Of a stretch of DNA of 7,432 nucleotides, positions 1 to 7,045 are shown piece by piece. Location of the stretch: positions 1 to 7,432 of the forward strand of contig UQOY01000025.1 of the NCBI GenBank assembly GCA_900542825.1, read 5' to 3'. Within the stretch, counting starts at the first letter, position 1. Each line of letters begins with the position of its first letter. The DNA comes from an uncultured Collinsella sp. GTDB lineage: Bacteria > Actinomycetota > Coriobacteriia > Coriobacteriales > Coriobacteriaceae. The position numbers and the translations under genes were made by a program. Below the pieces are notes generated by a model. The model was not told the origin of the DNA. It was given only the letters and a program-made list of their open reading frames with translations, and made no database searches.

Positions 1-37
1 GGGGTCAGCCCGTGGGAGGCCAGGGCGCCGCTGACCG
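1..37 (+). rRNA. rrf: 5S ribosomal RNA, 3' end (partial)
   Basis: The first bases align by eye with the 3' third of bacterial 5S rRNA. A GGGGTC..CCC helix IV hairpin is followed by a GTGGGAGGCCAGG stretch in the place of the usual loop E segment (E. coli has ATGCGAGAGTAGG). Then comes GCGCCGCTGACC, the expected 3' strand of helix I. The length from GGGGTC to the end (about 36-38 nt) matches E. coli. The 5' part, including the partner strand of helix I, lies outside the window, so the terminal pairing cannot be verified. A strong terminator 34 nt downstream fits the end of an rrn operon. The alignment is from memory of the family; the exact 3' end is uncertain by a few bases. Confidence 0.75.
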
Positions 38-70
38 GTGGACGGCACCGAGCCGTCATATGGAATGAAG

Positions 71-102
71 AAGGGGGAGGCCTCGCTGCCTCCCCCTTTT
101 TT
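71..102 (+). terminator. Strong Rho-independent terminator after the 5S rRNA
   Basis: An 11-bp perfect stem (AAGGGGGAGGC at 71-81 with GCCTCCCCCTT at 88-98) closes a 6-nt loop and runs into six T residues (97-102). This is a textbook intrinsic terminator on the plus strand. It most likely ends the rRNA transcript whose 5S 3' end starts the window, and it insulates the downstream acpS operon from rrn transcription. Confidence 0.93.
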
Positions 103-150
103 GCGTTTATAGGGCCATCACTCCACTGTCGCTGTGTTTTTGACCCTCGT

Positions 151-180
151 TTGTTGCATCTTCTGCGAACGGGCTACAAT
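151..180 (+). promoter_or_regulatory. Putative sigma-70-type promoter of the acpS operon
   Basis: TACAAT at 175-180 matches the -10 consensus in 5 of 6 positions. A weak -35-like TTGTTG lies at 151-156 with an 18-nt spacer. Transcription would begin near 187, giving a short leader of about 20 nt before the acpS start. The position, directly after the rrn terminator and just before the first gene of the operon, supports the call. The -35 match is poor, so the exact element is uncertain. Confidence 0.55.
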
Positions 181-199
181 GTCATAGTCTGTGCAGCAT

Positions 200-208
200 G
201 GAGGTGAT
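200..208 (+). promoter_or_regulatory. Ribosome binding site fixing the acpS start
   Basis: GGAGGTGAT is a near-complete complement of the 16S rRNA 3' end. It lies 5 nt (from GGAGG) before the ATG at 210. It overlaps the in-frame ATG at 198, which has no ribosome binding site of its own, so translation should start at 210. Confidence 0.85.
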
Positions 209-209
209 T

Positions 210-749
210 ATGGCCGAAGCCGGAATCGGCGTTGATATCGTCGAGATTTCCCGAATGAAATCAATCCTTGAGAAGACGCCCGCGTTTGCTCGGCGCGTGT
301 TTACCGATGAAGAGCGTTCGTATTGCGATGCCTCGTCTCGTCCTGCCGCGCATTATGCCAGTCGTTTTGCTTCTCGCGAGGCGGTGCTTAAGGCGCTGGG
401 TACGGGTTTTAGCCAGGGCGTTGGCCGTAAAGACGTTTCCGTAACGCGCGATAAGCTCGGCAAGCCAAAAGCGCTGCTTTCGGGCCGTGCTCTCGAAATC
501 GCCCAGGAATTGGGCGTTGTCGAGGTCGCTCTTTCTATTACTTTGACGGGTGACTTGGCTGTTGCTAATGCCATTGCGATCACCGAGGATGCTCGACCGA
601 AACCCAAGGAAGAAAAAGTGAGCACGAAGGAGCGCGTTGCTCAGACATTTAAAGAGGCTCGTTCTGTCTTAGACGAGCTCGAACAGCTGCAACAATCTGC
701 TTTGTCGGAACATCTGGATGATGATCCGCAAGATGCGCTAGGAGCATAG
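210..749 (+). CDS. acpS: Holo-[acyl-carrier-protein] synthase with C-terminal tail
   Basis: AcpS transfers 4'-phosphopantetheine from CoA to a serine of apo-ACP, activating it for fatty-acid synthesis in the cytoplasm. From the ATG at 210 the protein has 179 residues. The family core is residues 1-124: GIGVDIVEISR near the N-terminus with Mg2+ ligand Asp9, FTDEERSYC around 31-39, and the signature FASREAVLKALGTG (53-66) with Mg2+ ligand Glu57 and Lys61. The motif usually written SxSH reads SITLTGD here (109-115), with Leu in the His position; this His is not universal in the family. Family members are usually about 120-130 residues. Residues 125-179 are an extra tail: a Pro/Lys/Glu linker, then an amphipathic helix (heptad positions V143, F147, A150, L154, L157) and an acidic end. 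It is the first gene of the operon; its stop abuts the nnr ATG. Core function is secure, the role of the tail is unknown. Confidence 0.95.
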   Translation: MAEAGIGVDIVEISRMKSILEKTPAFARRVFTDEERSYCDASSRPAAHYASRFASREAVLKALGTGFSQGVGRKDVSVTRDKLGKPKALLSGRALEIAQELGVVEVALSITLTGDLAVANAIAITEDARPKPKEEKVSTKERVAQTFKEARSVLDELEQLQQSALSEHLDDDPQDALGA

Positions 750-2366
750 ATGAAACCGGTTTTGAGTACCGAGGAAGTCGTTCGCCTCGAAGATATTATC
801 GAGCGTGAGGGTACCTCGAAGGCCGAACTCATGGAGTTGGCGGGCGAATTTGCTGCCAACGAGATTTTAAAGCTCAACCCCGATCGCGTTCTTGTATTGG
901 TCGGTTTTGGCAACAATGGGGGAGATGGCTGGGTTGCCGCTGACATTCTGACGCATAAGGGCGTTGATGTTGATATCGTATCTCCGGTTGAGCCGGATGA
1001 GATCCCTGCCGCTCTCGCTCGCCATGTTGCCCGCCGCACTGCTGGCCGCGACGTGCACGTGTGTGTCGGCCCCTCTCGTGATGAGCTGGAGGTGTTGATC
1101 GATAAGGCTGATGTTGTGGTCGATGCCATTTTTGGTACTGGTTTTCACGGTGATCTTCGTGCGCCGTTTTCAATCTGGATTCCCACGGTCAATGAAAATG
1201 CCGATTGCGTTGTCTCCATCGATGTTCCCTCGGGTCTGAATGCCGAGACGGGTGTGGTTGATGATGACTGCATTCGTGCCGAGCGTACGGTGACGATGAT
1301 TGCTCCTAAGATTGGTCTATACAGCGCTGACGGTCCCGAATATGCAGGCGATCTGGTCTGCGGTGGTTTGTATGACCGCCTTGATGAGGTCATTGACGAT
1401 GTCGACCATGCTGCCGAGATTGTGGAACCCGGCGACCTTGTGGATTATTTTGCTCCGCTGCCTACGAATATCGATAAGTACTCGCGCGGCTCGGTGCTCA
1501 TTGTTGCCGGATCGGCGCAGTATCCTGGTGCTGCCATTATGGCTGCCAAGTCTGCAGCCCGCGCAGGCGCCGGCTATGTGGCGGTCGCGACGCCGGATGC
1601 GTGTGCCAACCTTATCCGCATGGCTCTACCCTCGATTCCGGTCTTTGCTATTCCATCTGATTCCCGCGGTTCTTTTGGTGCTGCTGCGCGCATGACGGTA
1701 TGTGAGATTGCCAAGAAATACAGCTGTGTGCTGTGTGGTCCCGGCATGACGACGTCTGCCGGTGCCATGCAGGTGGTTTCGGGCCTGCTCGAGCTCGACG
1801 TGCCGCTTATCTTGGATGCCGATGCTCTCAACTGCCTTGCCAAGATTGCAATCGACGGCATCGACAGCAATCCCGAGATGTATCGTCGTGAGCAGCCGCT
1901 CGTCATGACGCCGCATTATCGCGAGCTTTCGCGTCTCGTTGCCGGCGATGAGGTCAATGACCTTGGCTCCGCGATCGCTGCTGCGCAAAAGGTTGTCTGG
2001 GCCGCCGGTTCCGATAACCTCGTTGTTATCGCTAAGGGCCCGACGACGGCCATTTGCGGTGTTGAGCGCGTGCTGCTGCCGCTCTCGGGCCCGGCGTCGT
2101 TGGCGACCGCTGGTTCGGGTGACGTCCTTGCGGGCATTCTGGCCGGCACGCTAGCCACCATGCGCGACGAGATGGACCGCTGGGAGCTGCTGTACTCGTA
2201 TGCCGTCGCGCTTCATAGCTATGCCGGTTTTGCCGCGGCGACGGAGTTTGGCGAGAAGAGCGTTATCGCGACCGATCTTATCGACTTGATCGGTCCCGCC
2301 ATGGAGTTGGCGGCAAAGGATGCGCTCGATGATCTGGGAATCACGGACGAAGGGTCGGATGACTAA
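750..2366 (+). CDS. nnr: Bifunctional NAD(P)HX epimerase / ADP-dependent NAD(P)HX dehydratase
   Basis: This enzyme repairs hydrated NADH and NADPH. The N-terminal YjeF domain interconverts R and S epimers, and the C-terminal ribokinase-like domain dehydrates S-NAD(P)HX using ADP. At 538 residues it has the usual bifunctional length. N-terminal domain (about 1-215): nucleotide loop VGFGNNGGDG (51-60), DAIFGTG (125-131) and SIDVPSGLNAETG (156-168). C-terminal domain (about 225-530): RGSVLIVAGSAQYPGAA (246-262), DADALN (356-361), TPHYREL (387-393; TPHxxE matches the family TPHPGE), KGPTT (429-433) and ATAGSGDVLAGILAG (452-466), which carries the catalytic Asp458 region. An AGGAG at 740-744 lies 5 nt before the ATG, and the start codon directly follows the acpS stop, so the two are probably translationally coupled. 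In many bacteria nnr neighbours tsaE; here alr and udg sit between them. Confidence 0.97.
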   Translation: MKPVLSTEEVVRLEDIIEREGTSKAELMELAGEFAANEILKLNPDRVLVLVGFGNNGGDGWVAADILTHKGVDVDIVSPVEPDEIPAALARHVARRTAGRDVHVCVGPSRDELEVLIDKADVVVDAIFGTGFHGDLRAPFSIWIPTVNENADCVVSIDVPSGLNAETGVVDDDCIRAERTVTMIAPKIGLYSADGPEYAGDLVCGGLYDRLDEVIDDVDHAAEIVEPGDLVDYFAPLPTNIDKYSRGSVLIVAGSAQYPGAAIMAAKSAARAGAGYVAVATPDACANLIRMALPSIPVFAIPSDSRGSFGAAARMTVCEIAKKYSCVLCGPGMTTSAGAMQVVSGLLELDVPLILDADALNCLAKIAIDGIDSNPEMYRREQPLVMTPHYRELSRLVAGDEVNDLGSAIAAAQKVVWAAGSDNLVVIAKGPTTAICGVERVLLPLSGPASLATAGSGDVLAGILAGTLATMRDEMDRWELLYSYAVALHSYAGFAAATEFGEKSVIATDLIDLIGPAMELAAKDALDDLGITDEGSDD

Positions 2367-2368
2367 TT

Positions 2369-3514
2369 ATGAATAAAGCCGATTTGACGCGTTGGTCCTG
2401 GGTCGAGATCGACCGCGGGGCGCTTCGCCGCAACACGAGGGCCTATAAGAATTTGCTGAATCCGCGTCAGCGCCTGTGCTGCGTGGTTAAAGCCGACGCT
2501 TATGGTCATGGAGCTGTTGAGTGCGCCAAGATTATGTATTCGGCCGGTGCCGACATGTTTGCCGTGGCGACGGTTAACGAGGGCGTTGAGCTCCGACAGG
2601 GCGGGATCGCGAAACCAATCCTCATCCTGAGCGAGCCGCCTATCGAGGCTATTCCGACGTTGCTCGAGTTCGATATCATGCCCTCGGTCTATACGTCCGA
2701 CTTTGCTCTTGCGTATGGCGAGTGCGCTGTTGCGGCGGGCAAGGTGGGCAAATACCATCTGGCCATCGAGACGGGCATGAATCGTATCGGCGTTCACTAT
2801 ACGCAGGTGCTCGACTTTGTGCGCGGCATTAGTTTCCATCGCGGCATTCAGTGCGACGGCGTATTTACGCACTTCGCCACGGCCGATGAGCCTTCGGGCT
2901 GGGACTACAAGCTGCAGTGCCAGCGCTTTACCGAGGCCGTTCAGGCCATTAAGGATGCGGGTTTCGAGTGCGGTATCGTGCACTGCGCCAACACGCCGTC
3001 CTCGATGCTCGACCCTTCGATGCATTTTGATATGATTCGTGCCGGCGTTGGCTTGTATGGCATGCAGCCGTGCGAGCTGAGCGGCCATGTGATGCAGCTC
3101 GATCCCGTTATGAGCGTCCATGCGCGCGTGACGCGCGTGGCACACCCTGCGATGGGTGAGGGCGTGGGCTACGGTTTTACCTACCGCGTACCGCGTACGC
3201 GCGTTCAGATCTGTACGCTGCCGATTGGATATGCCGACGGCCTATCGCGTACGCTTTCCAATCGTATGGATGTGCTGTATCGCGGCGAGCGCGTGCGTCA
3301 GGTTGGCAATATCTGCATGGACCAGTTTATGGTCGCCATCCAGTCCAATCCGGCGCATGAGATTCCCGAGGCAGAGTATGGCGACGAGATGATCATTGTC
3401 GGCCGCGATGGCGATGCCGAGATCACTATGGACGAGATGGCCCGACAGCGCGGCACGATTAACTACGAGGTCGCCTGCGGCTTTGGCATGCGTCTCGACA
3501 AGGTCTACGTGTAG
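2369..3514 (+). CDS. alr: Alanine racemase
   Basis: Alr is a PLP enzyme that interconverts L- and D-alanine, supplying D-Ala for the peptidoglycan stem peptide. The 381 residues match the family length of about 370-390. The PLP lysine is Lys41 in VVKADAYGHGA (39-49). The alpha/beta barrel continues with TGMNRIG (135-141, Arg139 at the position contacting the PLP phenol oxygen in other Alr proteins) and RAGVGLYG (224-231). The C-terminal beta domain carries VGYGFTYR (266-273), in which Tyr268 aligns with the second catalytic base (Tyr265 of the Geobacillus enzyme), then PIGYADGLSR (285-294) and GNICMDQFM (313-321). All catalytic residues are present. The ATG lies 2 nt after the nnr stop with only a weak GAAGG-type site upstream, so expression probably depends on coupling to nnr translation. 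Whether a second alr or dadX exists elsewhere cannot be seen. Confidence 0.97.
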   Translation: MNKADLTRWSWVEIDRGALRRNTRAYKNLLNPRQRLCCVVKADAYGHGAVECAKIMYSAGADMFAVATVNEGVELRQGGIAKPILILSEPPIEAIPTLLEFDIMPSVYTSDFALAYGECAVAAGKVGKYHLAIETGMNRIGVHYTQVLDFVRGISFHRGIQCDGVFTHFATADEPSGWDYKLQCQRFTEAVQAIKDAGFECGIVHCANTPSSMLDPSMHFDMIRAGVGLYGMQPCELSGHVMQLDPVMSVHARVTRVAHPAMGEGVGYGFTYRVPRTRVQICTLPIGYADGLSRTLSNRMDVLYRGERVRQVGNICMDQFMVAIQSNPAHEIPEAEYGDEMIIVGRDGDAEITMDEMARQRGTINYEVACGFGMRLDKVYV

Positions 3515-3522
3515 GAGCCGCT

Positions 3523-4143
3523 ATGGGTGTCATGCACATCCCCGGACATAGTCACCAGGCGCCGCGCGAGGTTGCGCTCGAGGAGATTGAGGCTGTTTTA
3601 GGCGACTGCCATCTCTGCCAGCTCTATCAGTCGCGCCATAACATTGTGTTTGGCGTGGGAAACCCCCATGCCCGCGTCATGTTTATCGGTGAGGCGCCGG
3701 GTCGCAACGAGGATTTGCAGGGCGAACCCTTTGTGGGGGCGGCGGGCGAGGATCTCAACGGCATCCTGTCGCTGGCTGGCCTCAAGCGCGAAGAAGTCTA
3801 CATTGCCAACGTGCTTAAGTGTCGCCCACCGGGAAATCGCAATCCTCGACCCGAGGAAGTGCTGGCCTGTTCACCGTTTTTGCGTGAGCAGATTCGGAGC
3901 ATTTGGCCCGATATCATCGTGACGCTCGGTAACCCCGCGACGCATTTTGTGCTTAAGACTGAGATCGGCATCACCAAGCTGCGCGGCAGGTTCCATCAGA
4001 TGGGGCATTTTGTGGTGATGCCCACGTTCCATCCGGCGGCGGCGCTGCGTAATCCGGCGTGGCAGGAGTTGCTGGAGGAAGACTTTAAGATGCTGGGCGA
4101 CTATCTGGAGCGGCACCCCGCGCCGGAGACCGCCTCGAAATAA
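3523..4143 (+). CDS. Family 4 uracil-DNA glycosylase (Fe-S)
   Basis: Family 4 UDGs excise uracil from DNA, starting base-excision repair of deaminated cytosine. The 206-residue protein shows the family pattern in order: CxxC (Cys29, Cys32), GVGNPHARVMFIGEAPG (44-60) with uracil-pocket motif GEAPGRNED (56-64), PFVGAAGEDL (69-78), NVLKCRPPGNRNP (96-108) with Cys100, Cys116 in the following helix, LGNPA (135-139), and the DNA-binding motif FHPAAALRNP (169-178) with His170. Cys29, Cys32, Cys100 and Cys116 fit the four ligands of the [4Fe-4S] cluster. A TAGGAG overlapping the alr stop (3512-3517) lies 5 nt before the ATG, giving an 8-nt intergenic gap. A second ATG at 3532 is possible but has poorer spacing. 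The gene has no metabolic link to its neighbours; co-transcription may only reflect shared housekeeping expression. It is distinct from family 1 Ung. Confidence 0.95.
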   Translation: MGVMHIPGHSHQAPREVALEEIEAVLGDCHLCQLYQSRHNIVFGVGNPHARVMFIGEAPGRNEDLQGEPFVGAAGEDLNGILSLAGLKREEVYIANVLKCRPPGNRNPRPEEVLACSPFLREQIRSIWPDIIVTLGNPATHFVLKTEIGITKLRGRFHQMGHFVVMPTFHPAAALRNPAWQELLEEDFKMLGDYLERHPAPETASK

Positions 4144-4155
4144 TAAGGAGCGCAT

Positions 4156-4662
4156 ATGTCCCTGGAGCGCCTGGGGGTAGGTACCTATAGAACGGCTCGT
4201 ACTGCCGATACGGAGCATTTTGGCGAGCTGGTCGCATCGTGTCTAGAAGATGGCGATGTGCTAATTTTGACCGGCGGCTTGGGTGTGGGAAAAACCCACT
4301 TTACCAAGGGCGTCTCGCGCGCTCTGGGCGATGGGCATATGGTCACAAGCCCTACGTTCGCGCTCATGGCCGTTCATGACCAAGGACGTATTCCGCTGTT
4401 CCATTTTGATCTGTATCGCCTGGAGCATGCTTACGAGCTTGAGGATACGGGCATTTTTGACGTGCTGGGCTATGAGGGTGTTTGCCTGCTGGAATGGGGC
4501 GAGCAGTTTCAGGATGAACTGACGGATGAGTATCTTTCGGTGACGCTTAAGCGCGATGAGGACGACAGCGACGTGCGAACGATAACGCTCGAGGCACACG
4601 GCGAGCGCGCGAATGAGCTTTCCCATTTGATAGATAAGGCTGTACAAGATGAGCTTGCATAA
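4156..4662 (+). CDS. tsaE: tRNA t6A biosynthesis ATPase TsaE
   Basis: TsaE is the P-loop ATPase needed for multiple-turnover formation of N6-threonylcarbamoyladenosine (t6A) at position 37 of ANN-decoding tRNAs; it binds the TsaB-TsaD dimer. The 168 residues include Walker A GGLGVGKTHFTKG (40-52), with Lys46 and Thr47, then SPTFAL (65-70), FHFDLYRL (82-89) and the C-terminal LLEWGE (111-116), all typical of the YjeE family. The protein is slightly longer than the usual ~150 residues owing to acidic stretches near the C-terminus. AAGGAG at 4145-4150 lies 5 nt before the ATG. The 3' end overlaps the start of the TsaB-RimI-TsaD gene by 14 nt, coupling the ATPase to its partner complex. The gene is intact and the call is secure. 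Confidence 0.96.
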   Translation: MSLERLGVGTYRTARTADTEHFGELVASCLEDGDVLILTGGLGVGKTHFTKGVSRALGDGHMVTSPTFALMAVHDQGRIPLFHFDLYRLEHAYELEDTGIFDVLGYEGVCLLEWGEQFQDELTDEYLSVTLKRDEDDSDVRTITLEAHGERANELSHLIDKAVQDELA

Positions 4663-7033
4663 CGACAACGCGCTGGTGGTGGCGCTCGACACATCGACCG
4701 ACATGCTTGCCTGCGCGGCGAGCTGGATTGATGTGCAGACAGGCGAGGCAAAGCTGGTAAGTGGGGACCATCTGTGTCGTCGTCATGCCAACGTGGAGCT
4801 CGTGAATACTGTTGATGGCGTACTGAAGCAGGCCGGCCTGGGCCGCAGCGATGTCGGCTGTTATGTGGTCGGCCGCGGCCCGGGTTCGTTTACGGGCGTG
4901 CGTATCGGCATCTCCACCGCAAAGGGTCTGGCGCGCGGTGCCAACGTGCCTCTGCTCGGCGTGTCGACACTTGACGCTTGCGCCTGGACGGCATGGAAAG
5001 CCGGCGTACGCGGCAAGCTTGGTGTTCTTGCCGATGCCATGCGCGGCGAGGTGTACCCGGCGCTGTATGTGCTGGGGGATGAGGGCCCCGAGCGTCTGTT
5101 TGAGCGCGAGCGTGTGGTCAAGGCCGCTGTGGCGCTCGATGAGTGGCGCCAGACCGCGGGCTGGGGTCAGGCTCAACTGACTGGTGACGGTCTCGTGCGT
5201 TATGGCAAGCTGCTGAGTGAGGACGAGACGGCGCGCTGTGTGGAGCGAGACCTGTGGTGGCCCTCGGGCGAGGGTCTGCTGTTGGCGCATGCCGCCGGCG
5301 ACGGCGACCCGGCTCGCGTCCTGCCAATCTATACGCGCCTTTCGGACGCCGAGGAAAACGAGCGCAAGCGTCTGGGTCTTGCCGAGAGCGCGCAGAGTGA
5401 GGTGACAGGTGTTGCCGACGAGCTCGCCGGACGTCATCTGCAATTCCGTCCCATGGGCGCGGCGGATGCCGAGGGTGCGAGCGCGTTGGAGACCACCTGC
5501 TTTGAAGGCGCCGGACACGAGGCGTGGACGCCGAGCATGTTCCTGTCCGAGCTGGGCGAGGGCGTTGCCGCTCCGCGTAGCTGGTGGGTGGCGCACGACG
5601 ACGGTCGGCTGCTGGGTCTTGCCGGCGGTATGGTCGTCGACGGGGACGTGCAGATTATGGACGTTGCCGTCGATCCGGCGCATCGCCGCGAGGGCATCGC
5701 CCGCAAGCTTCTGTCGCACGTGAGCTATGACGCGCAGATGCTCGGCTGCACCACAGCTTCGCTTGAGGTTGAGGACGGCAACGAGGCCGCAATTGCACTC
5801 TATGCCGCTCTGGGCTTTACCGAGGCGGGTCGTCGCCGTGGCTACTACGGTGCCGGCAAGGATGCCATCGTCATGACGGCGCCGCTGCCCCTGGTGCTTC
5901 CTCTCGACAATGCCTCGCCCGAGCCAACTGCTGCCGAACAGCGTGCATGGCCGCTGCCCGCGCCCGAACGCACCGCTGAGGAGCGTGCCGAAATCGAGCG
6001 CCGTCGCCTAGTTCTTGCCATCGAGAGCTCCTGCGACGAGACAGCCGTGGCGATTATCGATGCGGATGGCAAGATGCTGGCCAACCAGGTGTCGACGCAG
6101 ATTGATTTTCATGCCCGCTTTGGCGGCGTGGTACCCGAGATTGCCTCGCGCAAGCACGTTGAGGTGATTGTGAGCGTCGTAGATGCGGCGCTTGAAGATG
6201 CCGCGGCGTCGCTTGGCCTTGAGGGCGGGGCGATTGCACCAAGTGAGCTTGCCGCCGTGGGTGTGACGCAAGGTCCGGGCCTGGTGGGTGCCCTGGTGGT
6301 GGGTGTCGCCTTTGCCAAGGGCTTTGCGTATGCTGCCGGCAAACCGCTGGTGTGCGTCAATCATCTGGAGGGTCACCTGTTTGCCAACCTGTTGGCGCAG
6401 CCCGACCTTAAGCCCCCGTTTATCTTTACGCTTGTATCGGGAGGGCACACCATGCTCGTGCACGTAAAGGCATGGGGCGACTATGAGGTGCTTGGCGAGA
6501 CGCTTGACGACGCCGTGGGCGAAGCCTTCGACAAGGTGGCAAAGGCATTGGGTCTTGGCTATCCCGGAGGCCCCATCATCTCCAAGCTTGCCGAGACGGG
6601 CAACCCTAAGGCGATCGATTTTCCCCGCGCGCTGAACAGCAGGGGAGACTACCGCTTCTCGCTTTCGGGCCTCAAGACGGCGGTGACGCTCTATATCGAG
6701 CAGGAGACCAAGGCCGGGCGCACGATTCACCTGCCCGACCTAGCGGCTTCGTTTGAGGCGGCGGTCTTTGACGTGCAGTACAAGAAGGCCAAAAACGCCT
6801 TGCACGCTACTGGGTGCAAGGAGTATTGCATCGGCGGCGGCGTCTCGGCCAACCCGCATCTGCGCGAGATGATGATCAAGAAGCTCGGGCGTCAGGGGAT
6901 CCGCGTAACGGTGCCGCCCTTGTCTGCCTGCACCGATAACGCCGCCATGATCGCGGAGGTTGCTCGCCGTAAATTCGGCCGAGGTGAAATCTCGCCGTTC
7001 GACGTCGACGCCGATCCAAACATGACGCTGTAG
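4649..7033 (+). CDS. tsaD: TsaB-RimI-TsaD trifunctional fusion (tRNA t6A transferase plus S18 N-acetyltransferase)
   Basis: One 794-residue frame holds three proteins usually encoded separately. Residues 8-235 are TsaB, the TsaD-dimerising partner: LDTST (13-17) and GRGPGSFTGVRIG (75-87). Residues 265-412 are the GNAT acetyltransferase RimI, which acetylates the N-terminal alanine of ribosomal protein S18: acetyl-CoA loop RREGIARKLL (346-355), SLEVEDGNEAAIALYAALGF (371-390) with Glu373 and Tyr385 at the places of the proposed catalytic pair, and GRRRGYY (394-400). Residues 413-452 are a Pro/Ala/Glu linker. Residues 453-794 are TsaD, which transfers threonylcarbamoyl to A37: ESSCDET (459-465), metal motif HLEGH (572-576), VSGGHT (596-601), SLSGLKTA (671-678), GGGVSANPHL (729-738) and CTDNAAM (761-767) with the last metal Asp. 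All three active sites look intact. The ATG lies inside the tsaE end and has only a weak AAGG site, so translation is probably coupled to tsaE. No frameshift is seen; the frame is continuous. Confidence 0.96.
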   Translation: MSLHNDNALVVALDTSTDMLACAASWIDVQTGEAKLVSGDHLCRRHANVELVNTVDGVLKQAGLGRSDVGCYVVGRGPGSFTGVRIGISTAKGLARGANVPLLGVSTLDACAWTAWKAGVRGKLGVLADAMRGEVYPALYVLGDEGPERLFERERVVKAAVALDEWRQTAGWGQAQLTGDGLVRYGKLLSEDETARCVERDLWWPSGEGLLLAHAAGDGDPARVLPIYTRLSDAEENERKRLGLAESAQSEVTGVADELAGRHLQFRPMGAADAEGASALETTCFEGAGHEAWTPSMFLSELGEGVAAPRSWWVAHDDGRLLGLAGGMVVDGDVQIMDVAVDPAHRREGIARKLLSHVSYDAQMLGCTTASLEVEDGNEAAIALYAALGFTEAGRRRGYYGAGKDAIVMTAPLPLVLPLDNASPEPTAAEQRAWPLPAPERTAEERAEIERRRLVLAIESSCDETAVAIIDADGKMLANQVSTQIDFHARFGGVVPEIASRKHVEVIVSVVDAALEDAAASLGLEGGAIAPSELAAVGVTQGPGLVGALVVGVAFAKGFAYAAGKPLVCVNHLEGHLFANLLAQPDLKPPFIFTLVSGGHTMLVHVKAWGDYEVLGETLDDAVGEAFDKVAKALGLGYPGGPIISKLAETGNPKAIDFPRALNSRGDYRFSLSGLKTAVTLYIEQETKAGRTIHLPDLAASFEAAVFDVQYKKAKNALHATGCKEYCIGGGVSANPHLREMMIKKLGRQGIRVTVPPLSACTDNAAMIAEVARRKFGRGEISPFDVDADPNMTL

Positions 7034-7045
7034 TCGTATGGGTGC

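Noticed and set aside
3..35. GGTCAGC (3-9) and GCTGACC (29-35) as a local hairpin
   Set aside because: In the 5S reading, 29-35 is the 3' strand of helix I and pairs with the 5' end outside the window, so the local pairing is probably coincidental.
2..68. Open frames ending at 34 or 68 as the C-terminus of an upstream protein
   Set aside because: The stretch fits the 5S rRNA 3' end much better, and neither short translation resembles a known protein end.
140..145. TTGACC as a -35 box
   Set aside because: It matches the -35 consensus well, but the TACAAT at 175 is 29 nt away and no -10-like hexamer lies at 16-18 nt.
198..209. ATG at 198 as the acpS start
   Set aside because: The perfect GGAGGTGAT ribosome binding site overlaps this codon and is correctly spaced for the ATG at 210; nothing suitable precedes 198.
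2363..3145. 260-codon open frame on the minus strand
   Set aside because: It is antisense to alr, whose catalytic motifs are complete in the plus frame; the minus translation has no family features.
4547..5719. 390-codon open frame on the minus strand
   Set aside because: It lies antisense to the end of tsaE and the TsaB/RimI part of the fusion gene, shows no recognisable motif, and is expected from high-GC codon bias on the opposite strand.
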